From Prolixibacteraceae bacterium (GTDB lineage Bacteria > Bacteroidota > Bacteroidia > Bacteroidales > Prolixibacteraceae), in the NCBI GenBank assembly GCA_014380255.1, contig JACMKG010000065.1, positions 1-8,675 on the forward strand: DNA of 8,675 nucleotides, given 5' to 3'. Within the stretch, counting starts at the first letter, position 1, and the number at the start of each line of letters is the position of its first letter. Shown here piece after piece: positions 5,907 to 8,675 of this stretch. Below the pieces are notes generated by a model that made no database searches, was not told the origin of the DNA, and worked only from the letters and a program-made list of their open reading frames with translations. The position numbers and the translations under genes are program-made.

Positions 5907-7226
5907 ATGGCAATCCCGGTAATTATGCCTCGCCAGGGGCAATCAGTTGAAACCTGTATTTTAGGTCAATGGTTTAAGAAAAAAGGTGACCCTGTGAAAG
6001 CAGGCGACCTTCTTTTTTCCTATGAAACAGACAAAGCATCGTTTGAGGAAGATGCCAAAGCAGATGGTATCCTGCTCGATGTGTTTTTTGAGGAAGGCGA
6101 TGAAGTTCCCGTATTGGTAAATGTAGCTGCCATTGGGGCGGCGGGTGAATCGGTTGAAGAATTCCGGCCCGGTGGTCAGTCAGCACCAGTTCAGGAAATC
6201 CCGGTTGCAGCACCCGTTACTCAGGAAGTTCCTGTAGTGGAAGTAAAGTCTGAAGTGGAACAGTCGGGAAAAGTAAAGATTTCGCCCCGTGCAAAACATG
6301 CTGCAGAAAAACTGGGGATTTCATTCGGGCAAGTGAAGGGATCAGGCCCTGAAGGGCGAATCATCGAACGTGACATTGAATTGGCCGCTCAGGCGATGCC
6401 TAAACTCACTCCATTGGCCCAGGAAAAAGCCAAAGCAGAAGGCCTCAAGCCAGGAGATGCAATTAGTGGATTGGGTGGTAAAGCCGTTGTTGCTGACCTC
6501 GTATCTGGAAATCAGGTATATGGTGATGATTTTGAAGTGAAAAAACTCTCCAATATGCGTAAGCTGATTGCAAAAGCAATGCATACTTCACTGCAAAATT
6601 CAGCTCAGCTGACTCACCATATGAGTGCTGACGCGCGTGTTTTGATGGCTTTACGTAAGAAATATAAAAAGGCGCTTGATGCCGGCGAAATCTCCCAGAA
6701 CATTACCATCAACGATTTGGTGTGTTTTGCAGTGATTAAAGCGCTGAAGAAATTTCCGCAGGTAAATACTCATTTCATGGGTGACAGCATGCGCTGGTTC
6801 AAAAAAGTAAACCTTGGATTGGCTGTAGATACCGATCGTGGACTAATGGTGCCTGCCATCAAAAATGCCGACGACCTTTCACTGGAAGGACTTTCATCTC
6901 AAATGCAGACTATTGCGGCCCAATGCCGAAAAGGAAATGTAAGCCCGGAACTGCTGTCTCCTGAGGCTGCCTCGTTCACCATTTCCAATCTTGGAAATTA
7001 TGGGGTCGAAATGTTTACCCCGGTTATCAACATTCCACAGACGGCCATTTTAGGAGTATGTGCCATTATTCCACGTCCCAAAGATCTGGGTGATGGCGTT
7101 TATGGATTTGTTCCCATGATGGGACTTTCGCTCACCTATGACCACCAGGCACTGGATGGGGGAGAAGCAACCCTGTTTTTAAGGGAGATCAAAGAACAAA
7201 TAGAAAAGTTGCAAATTAACGATTAA
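5907..7226 (+). CDS. pdhC: Dihydrolipoamide acyltransferase, E2 of a 2-oxo acid dehydrogenase complex
   Basis: E2 forms the core of the complex and passes the acyl group from E1 to coenzyme A through a swinging lipoyl arm. The 439-residue protein starts with a lipoyl domain (1-80) whose ETDKASFE motif holds the lipoylated Lys43. A Pro/Ala/Val linker (about 90-115) follows. Next is an E3-binding domain (about 123-160, KISPRAKHAAEKLGI...GSGPEGRIIERDI). A second, similar but degenerate segment follows (about 165-200, KLTPLAQEKAKAEGL...GLGGKAVVADL). The catalytic domain (about 207-437) ends with DHQALDG (412-418), giving His413 and Asp417; the usual Arg after His is Gln here. The start fits the conserved MAIPVIMPRQGQSVE. 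It heads an operon with E3 and lies divergent from the GntR repressor. Whether the substrate is pyruvate, a branched-chain 2-oxo acid or acetoin is not settled, because E1 is not in the window. Confidence 0.93.
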   Translation: MAIPVIMPRQGQSVETCILGQWFKKKGDPVKAGDLLFSYETDKASFEEDAKADGILLDVFFEEGDEVPVLVNVAAIGAAGESVEEFRPGGQSAPVQEIPVAAPVTQEVPVVEVKSEVEQSGKVKISPRAKHAAEKLGISFGQVKGSGPEGRIIERDIELAAQAMPKLTPLAQEKAKAEGLKPGDAISGLGGKAVVADLVSGNQVYGDDFEVKKLSNMRKLIAKAMHTSLQNSAQLTHHMSADARVLMALRKKYKKALDAGEISQNITINDLVCFAVIKALKKFPQVNTHFMGDSMRWFKKVNLGLAVDTDRGLMVPAIKNADDLSLEGLSSQMQTIAAQCRKGNVSPELLSPEAASFTISNLGNYGVEMFTPVINIPQTAILGVCAIIPRPKDLGDGVYGFVPMMGLSLTYDHQALDGGEATLFLREIKEQIEKLQIND

Positions 7227-7252
7227 CGATTGCAGATTAACGATTAATGATT
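7211..7252 (+). repeat. Tandem 21-bp duplication spanning the E2 stop codon
   Basis: Two adjacent copies (7211-7231 and 7232-7252) begin GCA and differ at two positions. Each contains ATTAACGATTAA or a close variant, so a 7-bp rhythm (ATTAACG) lies within the 21-bp unit. The E2 stop TAA (7224-7226) lies in the first copy, so the last E2 residues (LQIND) are encoded by the repeat. The rest of the 136-bp gap before E3 has no clear terminator or promoter. Confidence 0.75.
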
Positions 7253-7362
7253 GAAGACAATAGATAAAGGATATTAGAAAAAAGGCTGGCCGAAAAAAAT
7301 AGGTATGGCCTAAAGTCTAAGGTTTATCATCTGACATCGATAATTATCAAACCATAACAACA

Positions 7363-8675
7363 ATGAATAAAATATACGATTTAGCAATCATTGGTGGCGG
7401 TCCTGCCGGATATGTAGCCGCTGAAAGAGCCGGAGCCAAAGGCATGAGTGTAGTAATTTTTGATAAGCGTGCCCTTGGTGGAGTTTGCCTGAACGAAGGT
7501 TGTATTCCCACTAAAACACTGCTTAATTCAGCTAAGGTACTTGAATATGCCCATGAAGCATCCAAATTCGGAATCAATGTAGAAAATGTATCCATTGATT
7601 TCAAGAAGATCATGTTACGTAAAGATAAGGTGGTGCGTAAGCTTGTTGCCGGAGTAGGAGCAAAGATGAAACATGCCAAAGCGGATGTGGTAATGGCTCA
7701 AGCTGTTATCCAGGAAAAGAGGGGAGAGGTAATAACCATTGTTGCTGATAGTCAGGAGTATCAAGCTAACCGTTTGCTTATTTGTACGGGTTCAGAAGCT
7801 GCTGTGCCCCCTATACCAGGGCTGGATGCATCGGTGGTTTTGACAAATCGTGAAATACTTCAATTAAAGGAAGCTCCCAATAGCCTGGTTATTATTGGAG
7901 GTGGAGTTATAGGAAGTGAATTTGCCGATTTCTTCAATGCCATAGGCACTAAGGTGAGCGTTATTGAAATGTTGCCTGAGATATTGACGGGAGTTGATGA
8001 AGAAATTGCTGCCTTTGCCCGTAAGGAATTTGAGAAAAAAGGCGTGGAATATTATCTCAATGCCAAGGTAACCCGGCTTAACGGCAAAGAAGTGGTTTTC
8101 GAAAAAGATGGAAAGGAGATGAGTTTAACTGGAGATCAGGTTCTGCTGTCTGTTGGGCGCAGGGCAAATGTAGCCGGTATAGGACTGGAAAATATCGGGG
8201 TTGAATTTACCCCACGAGGTATAAAAATTGATTCGAATTGTCGCACCAACGTGCCCAACGTATATGCTGCCGGCGATATTACCGGGTTCTCCTTGCTGGC
8301 CCATACTGCCAGTCGAGAGGGTGAAGTGGCTGTAAATCATATGGTAGGTCGTAAAGATGTAATGCGCTATGATGCCATCCCCGGAGTTGTTTATACTCAT
8401 CCTGAAATTGCAGGTGTTGGTCTTACTGAATCCATGGCCAAAGAAAAAGGCATTGAAGTTGAAATAAAGACTTTGCCAATGGCCTATGCAGGAAGGTTTG
8501 TGGCTGAGAATGAAGGTAAAGATGGTTTTTGCAAAGTGATCGTGGGTAAGAAATACCGCGAAGTGCTTGGAATTCATATGGTAGGAGGGGCTTGCTCTGA
8601 GATGATATGGGGTGCCTGTGGGATCATCGAATCTCAACTACGTGTTCAGGATGTGGAAGAAATTGTATTCCCTCA
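7363..8675 (+). CDS. lpdA: Dihydrolipoamide dehydrogenase (E3), 3' end outside window
   Basis: This FAD enzyme reoxidises the dihydrolipoyl arm of E2 and reduces NAD+. 437 codons are visible without a stop. The FAD-binding Rossmann motif is GGGPAGYVAAE (11-21). The redox disulfide motif GGVCLNEGCIPTK gives Cys42 and Cys47. The NAD-binding motif is GGGVIGSEFA (179-188), and the second FAD contact is YAAGDITG (301-308). The dimerisation domain starts near 338 with IPGVVYTHPEIAGVG. The window ends just after IVFP, where the partial codon CA probably begins the active-site His of the HPT..E motif, so about 10-30 residues are missing. The ATG at 7363 gives the standard N-terminus in an A-rich leader. 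It lies 136 bases after E2 on the same strand, so it is probably cotranscribed and under the same GntR control. Confidence 0.95.
   Translation, partial: MNKIYDLAIIGGGPAGYVAAERAGAKGMSVVIFDKRALGGVCLNEGCIPTKTLLNSAKVLEYAHEASKFGINVENVSIDFKKIMLRKDKVVRKLVAGVGAKMKHAKADVVMAQAVIQEKRGEVITIVADSQEYQANRLLICTGSEAAVPPIPGLDASVVLTNREILQLKEAPNSLVIIGGGVIGSEFADFFNAIGTKVSVIEMLPEILTGVDEEIAAFARKEFEKKGVEYYLNAKVTRLNGKEVVFEKDGKEMSLTGDQVLLSVGRRANVAGIGLENIGVEFTPRGIKIDSNCRTNVPNVYAAGDITGFSLLAHTASREGEVAVNHMVGRKDVMRYDAIPGVVYTHPEIAGVGLTESMAKEKGIEVEIKTLPMAYAGRFVAENEGKDGFCKVIVGKKYREVLGIHMVGGACSEMIWGACGIIESQLRVQDVEEIVFP

Noticed and set aside
7347..7679. 110-aa minus-strand open frame
   Set aside because: Antisense to the E3 N-terminus, whose FAD and disulfide motifs are clear; the antisense frame is a shadow.
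8125..8637. 170-aa minus-strand open frame
   Set aside because: It lies wholly inside the well-conserved E3 gene on the opposite strand, and its translation has no recognisable domain.

Overview
The window looks like chromosomal DNA from a member of the Bacteroidota, probably a marine or anaerobic Bacteroidales/Marinilabiliales-type lineage; the genus cannot be told from sequence alone. The reasons are the AT-rich composition, the absence of clear Shine-Dalgarno sequences (starts lie in A-rich leaders), several matches to the Bacteroidota -7 promoter element TAnnTTTG placed correctly before genes, and a membrane-tethered MutS-like ATPase of a kind common in this phylum.

Layout. (1) 2-1657 (+): the 3' part of a MutS-domain-V ATPase with transmembrane segments, cut by the left window edge. 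(2) 1658-2950: a 1.3 kb gap between convergent transcripts, with no convincing gene but several kinds of inverted repeat. These are a 198-bp array in strict 11-bp register that folds on itself, a ~290-bp MITE-like element with long imperfect terminal inverted repeats, a single hairpin, a cluster of GC-rich mini-hairpins, and finally the terminator of the cold-shock gene. (3) 2952-3143 (-): a small cold-shock-domain protein. (4) 3338-4654 (-): a monofunctional aspartate kinase. (5) 4997-5713 (-): a GntR/HutC-family (UTRA) repressor, whose real start is the internal Met at 5713. (6) 5907-7226 (+) and 7363-8675 (+, truncated at the right edge): the E2 acyltransferase and E3 dihydrolipoamide dehydrogenase of a 2-oxo acid dehydrogenase complex.

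How the genes work together. The GntR gene and the E2-E3 operon are divergent. Their shared 193-bp control region has an outward -7 box on each side, a perfect 24-bp palindrome upstream of the gntR -7 box, and a degenerate copy (18 of 24 positions) touching the -7 box and start region of the E2 promoter. This suggests the repressor controls both itself and the dehydrogenase operon. No E1 subunit lies in the window; it may follow E3 beyond the right edge or lie elsewhere.

The most unusual items are the 11-bp-phased inverted array (1884-2081), the crowding of unrelated palindromes in the convergent gap, an apparent second, degenerate E3-binding-like domain in E2, and a 21-bp duplication that carries the E2 stop codon. 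I see no CRISPR array, tRNA, rRNA or intact insertion sequence.
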